A DNA stretch of 64,000 nt from Kineosporia rhizophila (GTDB taxonomy: Bacteria > Actinomycetota > Actinomycetes > Actinomycetales > Kineosporiaceae): the NCBI RefSeq assembly GCF_021277265.1, contig NZ_JAJSOH010000002.1:248001-312000 (forward strand), in the 5' to 3' direction. The position numbers were made by a program, and so were the translations under genes. Within the stretch, counting starts at the first letter, position 1. Each line of letters starts with the position of its first letter. Below the pieces are notes generated by a model, which had not been told where the DNA came from, ran no database searches, and worked only from the letters and a program-made list of their open reading frames with translations. Shown here piece after piece: positions 32,538-41,368 of the stretch.

Positions 32538-33305
32538 GTGATCGGAGCGGATGCTTTACAGGACCACGCGAGCATCATCATCCTTTCCCCGCACTTGGAC
32601 GATGCGGCGCTCTCCTGCGGCTCGCTGATCGCGCAGACCTCGCCCCTCACCCCGGTGACGGTGATGACGTTGTTCTCCTCCTGCAACGGCCAGCGGCCGG
32701 CCCATCCGGCCCGGGCCTTCCTACGGCAGAGCAACGCCCGTCGGGCCCAGCCCCTGTACAGCCGGCGCCGGGCCGAGGACAAGGTGGCACTGCGCTCGAT
32801 CGGCGCGACCGGCGTCCACTTCGGCTTCCAGGACGCACTGTTCCGGCGCCGTAAGGATTCGCGCGTTCCCCGCCTGGCCGCACGCTGGCTGCCCGAACTG
32901 GACTGCGTGTACCCCACCCAGGCGCACATGTCGCGCGGCCGGATCGCCGAGCCCGACCAGCCGTTGCTGCCCGTACTGGAGCAGCGGGTGAGCCTGGCCA
33001 CCACGCGGGAGGACCTGATCCTGGCCCCGCTGGGCCGGGCCGGGCACGTCGACCACGTGATCACTCACGAGCTCGGGAAGGCCCTGTCCGGTTCACGCAC
33101 CGTGGGCTGGTACGCGGAGCAGCCCGGCGTTCTGCGCGAGGGCGGCAACGTGCTCGCCCCCGAAGGCACCGAGCGGGTCAAGTACGAGGTGGACCACGAC
33201 GAGAAGGCCGGCTTCATCGGCTGGTACGGCAGTCAGCTGGGACTGTTGTTCGGCGGGAAGAGCATTCCCGACCTGGAGGAGTACGTCTTCCTACCGGTTC
33301 AGTGA
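32538..33305 (+). CDS. PIG-L/LmbE-type deacetylase
   Basis: A 255-residue paralogue of the preceding gene, clearly a tandem duplicate (shared LTPVTVMT, ALRSI, VHFG, DALFRRR and APEGTERVK blocks). Here the catalytic signatures are kept: SPHLDDAALSCG (His19, Asp21, Asp22) and AGHVDHVI (about 170), matching the zinc-binding H-x-D-D and H-x-D-H motifs of MshB. The substrate is unknown; mycothiol or a cell-wall sugar are reasonable guesses. The GTG start follows AGAGAGGA. It converges on a membrane-protein gene with a 15-nt overlap. Confidence 0.85.
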   Translation: MIGADALQDHASIIILSPHLDDAALSCGSLIAQTSPLTPVTVMTLFSSCNGQRPAHPARAFLRQSNARRAQPLYSRRRAEDKVALRSIGATGVHFGFQDALFRRRKDSRVPRLAARWLPELDCVYPTQAHMSRGRIAEPDQPLLPVLEQRVSLATTREDLILAPLGRAGHVDHVITHELGKALSGSRTVGWYAEQPGVLREGGNVLAPEGTERVKYEVDHDEKAGFIGWYGSQLGLLFGGKSIPDLEEYVFLPVQ

Positions 33306-33725
33306 CAGGCGCCCGACCGGCGCTTCCGTCCTGCGCAGGTAGCTGCCGTAGGTAAGAGCGGCGGCGAGGACGAGCCCGAACCAGACGCCGTAGGTACGAT
33401 CCAGCGCTCCGTCACCCACGAACACCTGCAGGATCACCAGTGCGGTGGCCAGGGCCGCGATTCCGAGCCGGAACCGCGCCCAGTCGCCAGGTAGGCGCAG
33501 CCCGGCCACCTGAGACACGAGCAGCTCGGCCAGCAGAACGGCCACCAGCAGCGCGGCGACGCTGGACCAGGTGGTGGCCCAGGCGTCGTGGGTGCGGCAG
33601 GCCTCGACGTCCAGCACTACGACGCACAGGCGGTGCCAGGGTGCGAACGTGTCGAGCAGAAAGAGCACGCCGGCGACGGCGACGATCCTTCCGCCCGTCG
33701 TGAGCGGGAGACTGCTGCTGGCCAT
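33291..33725 (-). CDS. Small membrane protein, paralogue of 33953-34747
   Basis: A 144-residue protein with four predicted membrane segments (GGRIVAVAGVLFLLDTFAPWHRL; SSVAALLVAVLLAELLVSQVAGL; FRLGIAALATALVILQVFVG; YGVWFGLVLAAALTYGSYL). The opening LTTGGRIVAVAGVLFLLDTFAPW is clearly related to LTLGGKIVAAAGLLFLVATFLPW in the next gene, so the two are paralogues, but this one lacks the long tail. Its function is unknown. The ATG at 33725 has GGAG 10 nt upstream. Confidence 0.8.
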   Translation of the reverse strand: MASSSLPLTTGGRIVAVAGVLFLLDTFAPWHRLCVVVLDVEACRTHDAWATTWSSVAALLVAVLLAELLVSQVAGLRLPGDWARFRLGIAALATALVILQVFVGDGALDRTYGVWFGLVLAAALTYGSYLRRTEAPVGRLSLNR

Positions 33726-33904
33726 GGCCGAGGAACTCCGATCCTGTCCGAGGGCCGAACCTGTCGGCCGCCTGTGAGCTCACTCTGCCAGGCACGGGCG
33801 GGCGACGCAGGCGGGTTTCGGTGGTGATGTCACGATTCGGCGGAAGCGGACGCCCACCGAACGGGTTTCGCCGATCCGTTCCGAACCTTGTTCTGCGGAA
33901 ACGA

Positions 33905-33938
33905 CGAAGGCCGGGCACCTGCTGATGCCCGGCCTTCG
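33905..33938 (-). terminator. Terminator of the Q/Y-rich-tailed membrane-protein gene
   Basis: A perfect 13-bp stem (CGAAGGCCGGGCA and its complement) with an 8-nt loop lies 15 nt past the stop codon of the minus-strand gene. Confidence 0.85.
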
Positions 33939-33952
33939 ATCGAGCCGTCGGC

Positions 33953-34747
33953 TCAGTACTGCCCGTCCTGCTGCGGCGGGTACTGCTGGCCGCGCTCCGG
34001 CCGACGCGGCTGGCCGTAGCCGTCGGGGTTGAAACGGGTCTCGTCGTACTGGTTCTGGTTGTACGGCTGGCCGCCCTGGTTCTGCTGGTTGTACTGCTGC
34101 GGGTCGTTGCCGTACTGCTGCTGCGGGCTGCCGTACGGGGCCTGCTGCGGGTTGCCGTACTGCTGCTGCGGGTTGCTGTAGGGAGCCTGCTGCGGGTTGT
34201 GACCGAACTGCTGCTGACCCTGGCCCGGGTACTGACCCGGGCCGGTCAGGGCCGGAGTCTCACGCAGTCGCAGGACGTTGCCGGCCACCAGGAGCAGGGC
34301 GAACAGCACGGCGGCGAACATGCCGAAGCTACGCCCGAAGGAGTAGTCGATGCCCAGGTCGACCTCGGCCCCCAGGCCCGCGGAGAGGCTCTCCAGGCCC
34401 GAGGTGTCCGGCATGTCGAGGTCCTGCCCCTTGACCAGTTCGACCAGGACCAGCAGCGCGGCCAGGCCCGAGACGGCCAGGCGGCCCAGACCCAGCAGGG
34501 ACGGGCTGACCGGCAGCCGAACCTTGGCCACCTGGGTGACGATCACCTCGGCCAGGGCCACGAAGACCAGCAGGGCGGCGACCTTGGCCAGGCCGACGTC
34601 CCAGCCGTTGGCACTGGAGGTGTTTGAGGTGCCGAAGGCCTTGACCGTGAAGCTGTACCACGGCAGGAAGGTGGCCACGAGGAACAGCAGACCGGCGGCG
34701 GCGACGATCTTGCCACCGAGGGTGAGGGATGGACTGGTGGTCGGCAT
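33953..34747 (-). CDS. Membrane protein with a low-complexity Gln/Tyr/Asn/Pro tail
   Basis: A 264-residue protein. Residues 10-165 hold four membrane segments (GGKIVAAAGLLFLVATFLPWYSF; VAALLVFVALAEVIVTQVA; LGRLAVSGLAALLVLVELV; GMFAAVLFALLLVAGNVL). Residues 175-264 form a disordered tail with repeats of NPQQAPY and QQQYG, ending in PRRPERGQQYPPQQDGQY. The start at 34747 has GAAGGAG 9 nt upstream; a longer frame to 34831 has no ribosome site. Its function is unknown; the tail may act as a sticky or scaffolding region. Confidence 0.82.
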   Translation of the reverse strand: MPTTSPSLTLGGKIVAAAGLLFLVATFLPWYSFTVKAFGTSNTSSANGWDVGLAKVAALLVFVALAEVIVTQVAKVRLPVSPSLLGLGRLAVSGLAALLVLVELVKGQDLDMPDTSGLESLSAGLGAEVDLGIDYSFGRSFGMFAAVLFALLLVAGNVLRLRETPALTGPGQYPGQGQQQFGHNPQQAPYSNPQQQYGNPQQAPYGSPQQQYGNDPQQYNQQNQGGQPYNQNQYDETRFNPDGYGQPRRPERGQQYPPQQDGQY

Positions 34748-35000
34748 GAACGCGAGCTCCTTCTCAAACAGGTGATGTCCAGCTGTCGGTAGACCGGGCG
34801 CAGGCATGCGTGTTCGACAACGGTGGATCACCTATTGCCCCCCAGAGCGCCTGCGAATCGTCATGGCCGTTCGCACGTGACATCTGGTCACCCTGAGCGA
34901 AGTTCATGCCGATTCGGTTCTTCCGCAGGCAGGACGCCTGGGGGCAGCGGGGCGTTGCACGACGGCACAGAGATTTCTCAGCCGGTTCGGAGGCAAACGA

Positions 35001-35036
35001 GAAGAGCCCCCGAACCTCGCGGTTCGGGGGCTCTTC
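35001..35036 (-). terminator. Terminator of the tmRNA gene
   Basis: A perfect 16-bp stem (GAAGAGCCCCCGAACC and its complement) with a TCGC loop, 7 nt beyond the tmRNA 3' end. Confidence 0.93.
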
Positions 35037-35042
35037 GTTCTG

Positions 35043-35411
35043 TGGAGGTGGGGGGATTCGAACCCCCGTCCGTCAGCGCAGAACCAGGACTTCTCCGGGC
35101 GCAGCCTGCTGTGGCTTTTCTTAGCCCCGGCGATCCCACAGGCGGGTCACCGAGCCGGGCTCAGTCACGGTTAGTGTTCCCGCAGGCCCCGTGACCGGTC
35201 CTTTGGGCAGTGGCCTCCTAGTCGACGCCAGGACCCGGGCCGAAGGCGTTCCCGGACTGACGGACCTACAGGCCTCGCTTAGGCAGCGAGGGTGAGGTCG
35301 TTGCGCGATGTATTGGCAACTATTGGTTTGCGACGAGGATTAACGAGATCACATCGCGTACTCGGCCCGCTTCCCCTGGTAAGACGACCAACGTCGAAAC
35401 CAGTCACCCCC
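35043..35411 (-). ncRNA. ssrA: tmRNA (transfer-messenger RNA)
   Basis: Rescues stalled ribosomes with SmpB. The 5' end GGGGGTGACTGGTTTCGAC and the 3' end with a T-arm (GGGGGTTCGAATCCCCC) and CACCTCC pair as a 7-bp acceptor stem (one G-U). Discriminator A is at 35043; CCA is not encoded. The internal tag frame, 35317 down to 35279, reads ANTSRNDLTLAA then TAA, with the standard LAA end. The gene is about 369 nt. The smpB gene lies 146 nt upstream. A TTGACA at 35477-35472, 61 nt before the mature 5' end, is a possible -35, but a clear -10 was not found. Confidence 0.96.
35279..35317 (-). other. tmRNA proteolysis-tag reading frame
   Basis: Twelve codons plus stop within tmRNA encode ANTSRNDLTLAA. 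The resume codon is GCC, following the conserved upstream AATAGTT. The C-terminal LAA is the degron read by ClpXP-type proteases. Confidence 0.93.
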
Positions 35412-35557
35412 GTGAGGGGAAGGACCTGGTTGCAGAAGATGGAGATCTTTCCCAGTCTTGCCTTGTTCAGTTGTCAATCAGGACCCGTGGCCGGGCCCTC
35501 ACAGCTGTATAACTCTACAGCCTCCGGCCGTGTTCCCGCCTCCCGACAACGTCCGGA

Positions 35558-36034
35558 TCAGCGGTTGACGCGCAGCGACATCGCCCGGGAGGCCTCGCGC
35601 TTGTCCTGCTGCTCACGCAGGGTCTGGCGCTTGTCCCAGTTCTTCTTACCGCGGGCCAGGGCGATCTCCACCTTGGCCTTGCCGTCCTTGAAGTACAGCT
35701 GCAACGGCACCAGTGTGTAGCCGCCCTCCCGGGTGCTGCCGGCCAGCTTGTCGATCTCGGCCCGGTGCAGCAGCAGCTTGCGGCGCCGACGCGGTGCGTG
35801 GTTGTTCCACGTGCCCTGGAAGTACTCGGGGATGTGCACGTGCTCGAGCCACGCCTCACCCCGGTCGATCTGGGCGAAGCCGTCGACCAGGGAGGCGCGG
35901 CCCTCCCGCAGGGCCTTCACCTCGGTCCCGGTCAGCACGATGCCCGCCTCGTAGGTGTCGTCGATGTGGTAGTCGTGCCGCGCCTTGCGATTGGTCGCGA
36001 CCACCTTGCGACCGGTCTCCCTGGGCACGCCCAC
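35558..36034 (-). CDS. smpB: SsrA-binding protein SmpB
   Basis: Binds tmRNA and delivers it to stalled ribosomes. The 158-residue product has all family blocks: [77 protein letters not shown] and the Lys/Arg-rich C-terminal tail [29 protein letters not shown]. The GTG at 36034 or the next in-frame GTG at 36028 may be the true start; the latter would give the more usual N terminus PRETGRK. It sits between ssrA and the M23 peptidase gene, a conserved actinobacterial order. Confidence 0.97.
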   Translation of the reverse strand: MGVPRETGRKVVATNRKARHDYHIDDTYEAGIVLTGTEVKALREGRASLVDGFAQIDRGEAWLEHVHIPEYFQGTWNNHAPRRRRKLLLHRAEIDKLAGSTREGGYTLVPLQLYFKDGKAKVEIALARGKKNWDKRQTLREQQDKREASRAMSLRVNR

Positions 36035-36149
36035 CTCACCTCTTCTTCTCCTCGCGGCTGTCTCCAGCCGGATTGCCGAAGGTCAAGTCTATGAGGGTGC
36101 AACGGGTGGTGCCCACCTGATTAGCCCCGTTACGCGGTGGGCGCAGCGG

Positions 36150-37442
36150 TCACAGCCAGCCCATCGGGTCGACGGTGGAGCCGTTCACATATACCTCGAA
36201 GTGGAGGTGGCAGCCGGTGGACAGCCCGGTGGTGCCGGTGTAGCCGATCACCTGGCCCCGGCCGACCGTCTGGCCGCTGCGCACCGAGATCCGGCTCAGA
36301 TGGTTGGACGAGGTGGCGAGGCTGGAGCCCTTGATCCGGCCGTGGTCCACCACGATCTGGTTGCCGTAACCACCGGCCCAGCCCGCCCGCACCACCGTGC
36401 CGGAGGCCGCAGCCCGCAGCGGCGTCCCGCAGGAAGCTCCGAAGTCGGTGCCCGCGTGCAGCCTTCGGTAGTTCAGGATCGGGTGGTAGCGGTAGCCGTA
36501 GCTGGAGGTGATCGGTGCGCTGACCGGGTAGGACAGCCCGTTCCCACCGTCGGCCGGGGGGTTCGCGCCGCCGCCTCCCCCGGAGGAGGCGGACCGGGCC
36601 GCCCGCTCCCGCAGGATCTGGGCCAGCTCGTCCTGCTCGTCCTCGAGATCGTCGACCCGCTTCTGCTCCGCGGCCTTCCGGGCGGCGATCGCCGCGACCG
36701 CCTGCTCGCGCTCCTCGACCAGGTCACCGATCTCGTCGCTGGCCTGGCGGGCGGCCGTGGTGGCGGCCGCCCGCTGCTCGACGAGCTGCTCGGACTCCCT
36801 CTTCAGAGCGGCCACCTGACGCCGGCCGGCGTCGAGTTTGGCCTCCCGGGCGCGGGTCTCGGCCTGCTCGACGGCCAGCCGGTCGATGACGCCGCCCTGG
36901 GCCCGCAGCGCGGTCCCGGCCACGCTGACCCGGTCGGCGAACTGCTCGGGGCTCTGCGCGTCCAGCGCGATGGAGAGGCCGGCCAAGCCGGAACTCACGT
37001 AGGCCTCCCGGGCGATCCCGGCCAGCCGTTCCTTGGTGCGGCGCTGCTCCTCGGCCCCGGCTTCCAGGTCGCGCTGCGCCTTCTCGACCGCGGCCTCGGC
37101 CACCGCCAGCTCGCCGGCCAGCTGCTCGTCCCGGGCGTTGGCCTTGGCCAGCGCGGCCTCGGCGGCCTTGAGACGGGCGTTGGCCTCGTTCAGCCGGGAC
37201 TCCGCGGTCCGGAGCCGGACCGCGGCATCGACCAGCTCCTCGGAGGTGCCCTCCAGGTCTTTCCGCAGTTCCCGGAGCTCCTCGGCGAGCTTGTCCCGCT
37301 TGTCCTCGACCTCGTCCGCAGCGGCCGGGGCAGCCGTCTGGGCCAGGTTCGTGACCCCGGCCGTCAGCGCGGCCCCCGCCACCATCACGGCGGCAAGGAA
37401 CCGGGCCGGACGCGAGTTCCGTCGGGTGGTCAGCCGTTTCAT
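36150..37442 (-). CDS. M23 peptidase with N-terminal coiled coil, FtsEX partner-like
   Basis: A 430-residue secreted cell-wall hydrolase. A signal peptide (RFLAAVMVAGAALTAGVTNLAQTAAPAAA) leads into a long coiled coil (about 35-290), a Gly-rich linker and a C-terminal M23 (LytM) domain with the zinc motifs LHAGTDFGA and HLHFEV intact. The layout is that of EnvC and of the FtsEX-controlled PcsB/RipC class, and it lies directly downstream of ftsX, so FtsEX probably activates it at the septum. Start: the ATG at 37442, 7 nt after AGGAGG; the ATG at 37448 is too close to that site. Confidence 0.9.
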   Translation of the reverse strand: MKRLTTRRNSRPARFLAAVMVAGAALTAGVTNLAQTAAPAAADEVEDKRDKLAEELRELRKDLEGTSEELVDAAVRLRTAESRLNEANARLKAAEAALAKANARDEQLAGELAVAEAAVEKAQRDLEAGAEEQRRTKERLAGIAREAYVSSGLAGLSIALDAQSPEQFADRVSVAGTALRAQGGVIDRLAVEQAETRAREAKLDAGRRQVAALKRESEQLVEQRAAATTAARQASDEIGDLVEEREQAVAAIAARKAAEQKRVDDLEDEQDELAQILRERAARSASSGGGGGANPPADGGNGLSYPVSAPITSSYGYRYHPILNYRRLHAGTDFGASCGTPLRAAASGTVVRAGWAGGYGNQIVVDHGRIKGSSLATSSNHLSRISVRSGQTVGRGQVIGYTGTTGLSTGCHLHFEVYVNGSTVDPMGWL

Positions 37443-37513
37443 CCGCATGCCTCCTGTCGCCGGACAACCCCGTATCGGGGTGGCAACATCGGTCACACAC
37501 GGTACAGGAGTAA

Positions 37514-38428
37514 CTACACCTTGAGGTATCTCTGCAGTGCGAGGAAGGCCGACACGCCAGCGATGCCCAATCCGATGACGAAGAGCCACGGAACGATCAT
37601 CAGAGCGTCACCCACGCCGACGTAGTTCGTGAAGGTCAGCGACTGGGCCAGCCGGTCCTGGATCTGGAACTTGGTGACCCCGACCAGCGCCAGCGAGGCC
37701 AGGCCGGCCCCGACGGCCGCGGCGATCATGCTCTCCAGGATGAACGGCAGCTGGATGAAGAAGTTCGAGGCCCCGACCAGGCGCATGATGCCGGTCTCCC
37801 GGCGGCGGGTGAAGGCGGTCAGCCGGATCGTGGTGGCCACCAGCAGCACCGAGCAGACCAGGGTGACCGCGGCCAGCAGCCAGGCCCCGAACTTGAGCTG
37901 GTTCAGCAGGGCGAACAGCCGGTCCAGCACCTGGTTCTGGCTCTCCACCGACTCGACCCCGGGCTTGGCCGTGAACGACTCGGCCACCACCTGGTACTTC
38001 TCCGGGTCCTTGAGGTCGACGCGGTAGGACTCCGGCATCTGGTCGACCGTCACGTTCTCGGACAGCGCGCTGTCCTTGAACTGCTCCTTGAAGCGCTTGA
38101 AGGCCTCGTCCTGGGTCTCGAAGTAGACCTTCTCGACGTACTGCGCCAGCTGCGGCGCGTTCAGGTCGGCCTGGATCGACTCCTTCTGCGTCTCGGTGGC
38201 CTTGCCGTCGGCGCAGCTGGCCGCGGTCGAGACGTCACCGCACAGGAAGATCGAGACCTGGACCCGGTCGTACCAGTAGTCCTTCATGGTGTCGACCTGG
38301 CGCTGGGCCAGGAAGCCGAGACCGACGAGGAACAGCGACACGACGGTGACGAGCACGACAGAGATCGCCATCGCGATGTTGCGGCGCAGGCCGATCAGGA
38401 TTTCGTCGAGGATGAACTGGAAACGCAT
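37514..38428 (-). CDS. ftsX: Cell division protein FtsX
   Basis: Membrane subunit of the FtsEX ABC-type complex that controls peptidoglycan hydrolases at division. The 304-residue product has an N-terminal membrane segment (about 18-40), an extracellular loop (about 45-185) with a Cys pair (Cys63, Cys72), as in other actinobacterial FtsX, and three C-terminal segments (LKFGAWLLAAVTLVCSVLLVATTIRL, FILESMIAAAVGAGLASLALVG, MIVPWLFVIGLGIAGVSAFLAL). It lies 64 nt downstream of ftsE and 72 nt before the M23 gene start. Confidence 0.96.
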   Translation of the reverse strand: MRFQFILDEILIGLRRNIAMAISVVLVTVVSLFLVGLGFLAQRQVDTMKDYWYDRVQVSIFLCGDVSTAASCADGKATETQKESIQADLNAPQLAQYVEKVYFETQDEAFKRFKEQFKDSALSENVTVDQMPESYRVDLKDPEKYQVVAESFTAKPGVESVESQNQVLDRLFALLNQLKFGAWLLAAVTLVCSVLLVATTIRLTAFTRRRETGIMRLVGASNFFIQLPFILESMIAAAVGAGLASLALVGVTKFQIQDRLAQSLTFTNYVGVGDALMIVPWLFVIGLGIAGVSAFLALQRYLKV

Positions 38429-38492
38429 GTCCTTCTCAGTTGCTCTGGAGGCCGGGCCGGGGACGTTCGGGCAGGACGGTCAGGCGCGACGG

Positions 38493-39182
38493 TCAGCGGG
38501 AGTAGCCGTACACACCGGTGGCCTCGTCGCGCAGCATGTTGCCGTGCTCGAGCTCGATCACGCGCTTGCGCATCTGGTTGACGATCTCGTGGTCGTGGGT
38601 CGCCATCACGATCGTGGTGCCGGTCTTGTTGATCCGGTCGAGCAGCCGCATGATGCCCACGCTGGTGTTCGGGTCGAGGTTTCCGGTCGGCTCGTCGGCC
38701 AGCAGGATGGCCGGGCGGTTCACGAAGGCCCGGGCGATCGCCACCCGCTGCTGTTCACCACCGGACAGCTCGTGCGGGAACCGCTGCTCCTTGCCCGCCA
38801 GGCCGACCAGTTCCAGCACTTCGGGGACGGTGTGCGCGATGGCGTGCCGCGGCTTGCCGATGACCTGCAGCGCAAACGCGACGTTCTCGAACACGGTCTT
38901 GTTCGGCAGCAGCCGGAAGTCCTGGAACACGGCGCCGATGGTGCGGCGCAGGTGCGGAACCTTCCAGGTGGACAGCTTGGCCACGTCCTTGCCGGAGACC
39001 CGGACCACGCCCTTGGTCGGCTTCTCCTCACGCAGGGCCAGGCGCAGGAAGGTGGACTTGCCCGACCCGGAAGCTCCCACGAGGAAGACGAACTCGCCCT
39101 TGCTCACCTCGAGGCTGATCGAGTTGAGCGCGGGGTGCTTGGTGCCCGGGTAGACCTTGGTGACGTCGTCGAATCGGATCAC
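38493..39182 (-). CDS. ftsE: Cell division ATP-binding protein FtsE
   Basis: ATPase of the FtsEX complex. The 229-residue product has the FtsE start [25 protein letters not shown], Walker [10 protein letters not shown] (about 36-44), the signature LSGGEQQR, Walker [13 protein letters not shown] and the FtsE-type switch ATHDHEIV. The GTG start at 39182 has GAGG upstream. It lies between prfB and ftsX in the order common to actinobacteria. Confidence 0.97.
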   Translation of the reverse strand: MIRFDDVTKVYPGTKHPALNSISLEVSKGEFVFLVGASGSGKSTFLRLALREEKPTKGVVRVSGKDVAKLSTWKVPHLRRTIGAVFQDFRLLPNKTVFENVAFALQVIGKPRHAIAHTVPEVLELVGLAGKEQRFPHELSGGEQQRVAIARAFVNRPAILLADEPTGNLDPNTSVGIMRLLDRINKTGTTIVMATHDHEIVNQMRKRVIELEHGNMLRDEATGVYGYSR

Positions 39183-39341
39183 GGCTCAGACCTCGGCCGC
39201 TGTCGGGGACTAAGGGAGGGTGCACGCGGCCGATCGAAGTCTAGGGGTCCGCAGGAGTGCGGATGTGGACCTGAGAGGACCGAGTGCGGTGCGAATGTGA
39301 ACCCGTGCGGTTTCTGTGCCTTGCGCGGCGCCGGACAGTGA

Positions 39342-39382
39342 AGGACGCCTCTACGCGCGGTAGCCGCGCGTACAGGCGTCCT
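39342..39382 (-). terminator. Terminator of prfB
   Basis: An interrupted stem (AGGACGCCT with its complement, then ACGCGCGG with its complement, with a 2-nt internal loop) and a TAG loop, 22 nt after the prfB stop. Confidence 0.85.
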
Positions 39383-39403
39383 CAAATTCTGGTGCCCGCA
39401 GGC

Positions 39404-40513
39404 CTAGGCGGACTGCTCCTGCGACTTCCGCCAGCGGATGCCGGTCTCCAGGAACTCATCGATCGCCCCGTCGAACACGGCGCCGGGGTTGCCCGACTCG
39501 TGCTCGGTGCGCAGGTCCTTCACCATCTGGTAGGGGTGCAGGACGTAGGAGCGCATCTGGTTGCCCCAGCTGGAGCCGCCGTCGTTCTTCAGCGCGTCGA
39601 GCTCGGCCTGGCGGTCCTGCCGGGCCTTCTCCAGCAGCTTGGCCTGCAGCACGCGCATCGCGGAGGCCTTGTTCTGCAGCTGCGACTTCTCGTTCTGGCA
39701 GGTCACGACGATGCCGGTGGGGATGTGGGTGAGCCGGACCGCGGAGTCGGTGGTGTTGACCGACTGACCACCCGGGCCGGAGGAGCGGTAGACGTCGACC
39801 CGGATGTCGTTCTCCGGGATCTCGATGTGGTCGGTCTCGGCCACCACGGGCAGGACCTCGACACCGGCGAACGACGTCTGCCGGCGGCCCTGGTTGTCGA
39901 ACGGGCTGATCCGCACCAGGCGGTGGGTGCCCTGCTCGACCGAGAGCGTGCCGTAGGCGTAGGGCGCGTCCACCCGGAACGTGGCCGACTTGAGGCCGGC
40001 CTCCTCCGCGTAGGAGGTGTCGTAGACCTCGGTCTTGTACTGGTGCCGCTCGGCCCAGCGCAGGTACATGCGCAGCAGCATCTCGGCGAAGTCGGCCGCG
40101 TCCACCCCGCCGGCCTCGGAGCGGATGGTGATCAGGGCCTCACGGGCGTCGTACTCACCGGAGAGCAGGGTGCGGACCTCCAGCTCGCCGAGCGCCTTGC
40201 GGACGGCCTGCAGTTCGTTCTCGGCCTCGGCCAGGGTGTCCGCGTCGTCCTCGGCCTCGGCCAGCTCGACCAGGACCTCGAGGTCGTCGACGCGCGCGCT
40301 CATCTTCTCCAGCCGGTCCAGCTCGGCCTGCTGGTGGGAGAGCCGGGAGGTGACGACCTGCGCCTTGTCCGGGTCGTCCCACAGGTCGGGGGCCGCGGCC
40401 TGTTCGGAGAGCTCGGCGATCTGGGAACGCAGCTGGTCCAGGTCGCTCACCTTGAGAATGGTCTCCAGGGTGGTGCGCAGAGCGCGGATCTCGCTAGGGA
40501 AGTCGGTCGCCAC
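39404..40513 (-). CDS. prfB: Peptide chain release factor 2
   Basis: RF2 ends translation at UGA and UAA. The 369-residue product carries the codon-recognition tripeptide SPF ([11 protein letters not shown], about 200) and the catalytic GGQ ([20 protein letters not shown]). The N-terminal frame is uninterrupted, so the programmed +1 frameshift known from Escherichia coli prfB is absent. It starts at a GTG without a strong ribosome site. Confidence 0.97.
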   Translation of the reverse strand: MATDFPSEIRALRTTLETILKVSDLDQLRSQIAELSEQAAAPDLWDDPDKAQVVTSRLSHQQAELDRLEKMSARVDDLEVLVELAEAEDDADTLAEAENELQAVRKALGELEVRTLLSGEYDAREALITIRSEAGGVDAADFAEMLLRMYLRWAERHQYKTEVYDTSYAEEAGLKSATFRVDAPYAYGTLSVEQGTHRLVRISPFDNQGRRQTSFAGVEVLPVVAETDHIEIPENDIRVDVYRSSGPGGQSVNTTDSAVRLTHIPTGIVVTCQNEKSQLQNKASAMRVLQAKLLEKARQDRQAELDALKNDGGSSWGNQMRSYVLHPYQMVKDLRTEHESGNPGAVFDGAIDEFLETGIRWRKSQEQSA

Positions 40514-40930
40514 GTTGATCGAGGTTACGCGCTTCGCGGCCGAAACACGGAGTCGGCATGGCTGGCGAGGTGCCCGGGGCGCCCAGAGGTACGGCCTTCT
40601 TCATGCAGCCGTGTTGCATGCGTCACATAATTGACCCTTTGCGGAGGGTATGCCCGTTTTACAGTGAATACCGGAGCCGACGAGATGCGGCCAGGCCGAC
40701 CTGGGACTTCACCGCATTCCGGCTTCCGCGGGCTCCCGGCCGCGCGTCCTGACTCGACTCCGGACGCGCGGCTGGGCTCCAACTCCCACAGGGGCTCCCA
40801 TTCCCCGATCCCCGGTTCGCTCTCACACTCACCAGGTCACAGGAAAAGGGTGCACCCGTGCGCAGGGGTGCGCATCTTTTGGCTGCGGGTGGATCCGGCG
40901 GCTGGAATCACGCGGATCCGACGGGGAGAC
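40514..40930. other. Non-coding gap upstream of prfB
   Basis: About 417 nt between prfB and the small XRE gene, both on the minus strand. It must hold the prfB promoter. A stretch around 40620-40680 (CACATAATTGACCC and onward) is A+T-rich for this genome. No convincing reading frame, hairpin or RNA gene was recognised. Confidence 0.4.
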
Positions 40931-41200
40931 TCAGAGGCCGAGGGCGTCGAGATCGTCCGGCTCGGCGCCTCGGCAGAGGTCGGCGAAAGTGACCTGGAGA
41001 GCGCGGCAGATCGCCGGGATCTCGAACACCTTGATCTGCCGATTGCCCTTCTCGGCGTCGTGCGCCTGACTGAGCGACCAGCCGACGAGCTTGCCGAACT
41101 CCTCCTGGGTGAGGCCCAGGCGCGAGCGCTCGCCGCGGATGTTCCGCGCCACGACTCGCCCCAAGTCGTCCATTTGCCAGACCGTAGGTGTCCCGGCCAC
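40931..41200 (-). CDS. Small XRE-family DNA-binding protein
   Basis: An 89-residue protein that is almost entirely a Cro/C1-type helix-turn-helix: LGRVVARNIRGERSRLGLTQEEFGKLVGWSLSQAHDAEKGNRQIKVFEIPAICRALQVTFADLCRGAE. The start is unsure: a GTG at 41200 lacks a ribosome site, while the ATG at 41173 has TACGGT about 7 nt upstream and could be leaderless, giving 80 residues. No target or partner is evident. Confidence 0.75.
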   Translation of the reverse strand: MAGTPTVWQMDDLGRVVARNIRGERSRLGLTQEEFGKLVGWSLSQAHDAEKGNRQIKVFEIPAICRALQVTFADLCRGAEPDDLDALGL

Positions 41201-41368
41201 GGAGGGAGTAGCAGAAAGCGGCTTGATTCGTGGTTTCCCGAAACGATATGGTGAATCACCGAAGCGGTCAGGATTATCCGCATCGCCTCAGGCCGCCCCG
41301 ACCTGCCGGTCGACCTTTCCCTCCGTCCCGGTGGGTCGGGGCTTTGCGTTGGTGGTGGAGGAGGCTCG

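Noticed and set aside
35041-35075. tRNA gene, from a T-arm-like GGTTCGAATCC sequence
   Set aside because: The T-arm and acceptor stem belong to tmRNA: the matching 5' acceptor strand is about 370 nt away and a tag frame lies between.
39404-40513. Programmed frameshift in prfB
   Set aside because: The frame is continuous through the N-terminal region where Escherichia coli has an in-frame UGA.
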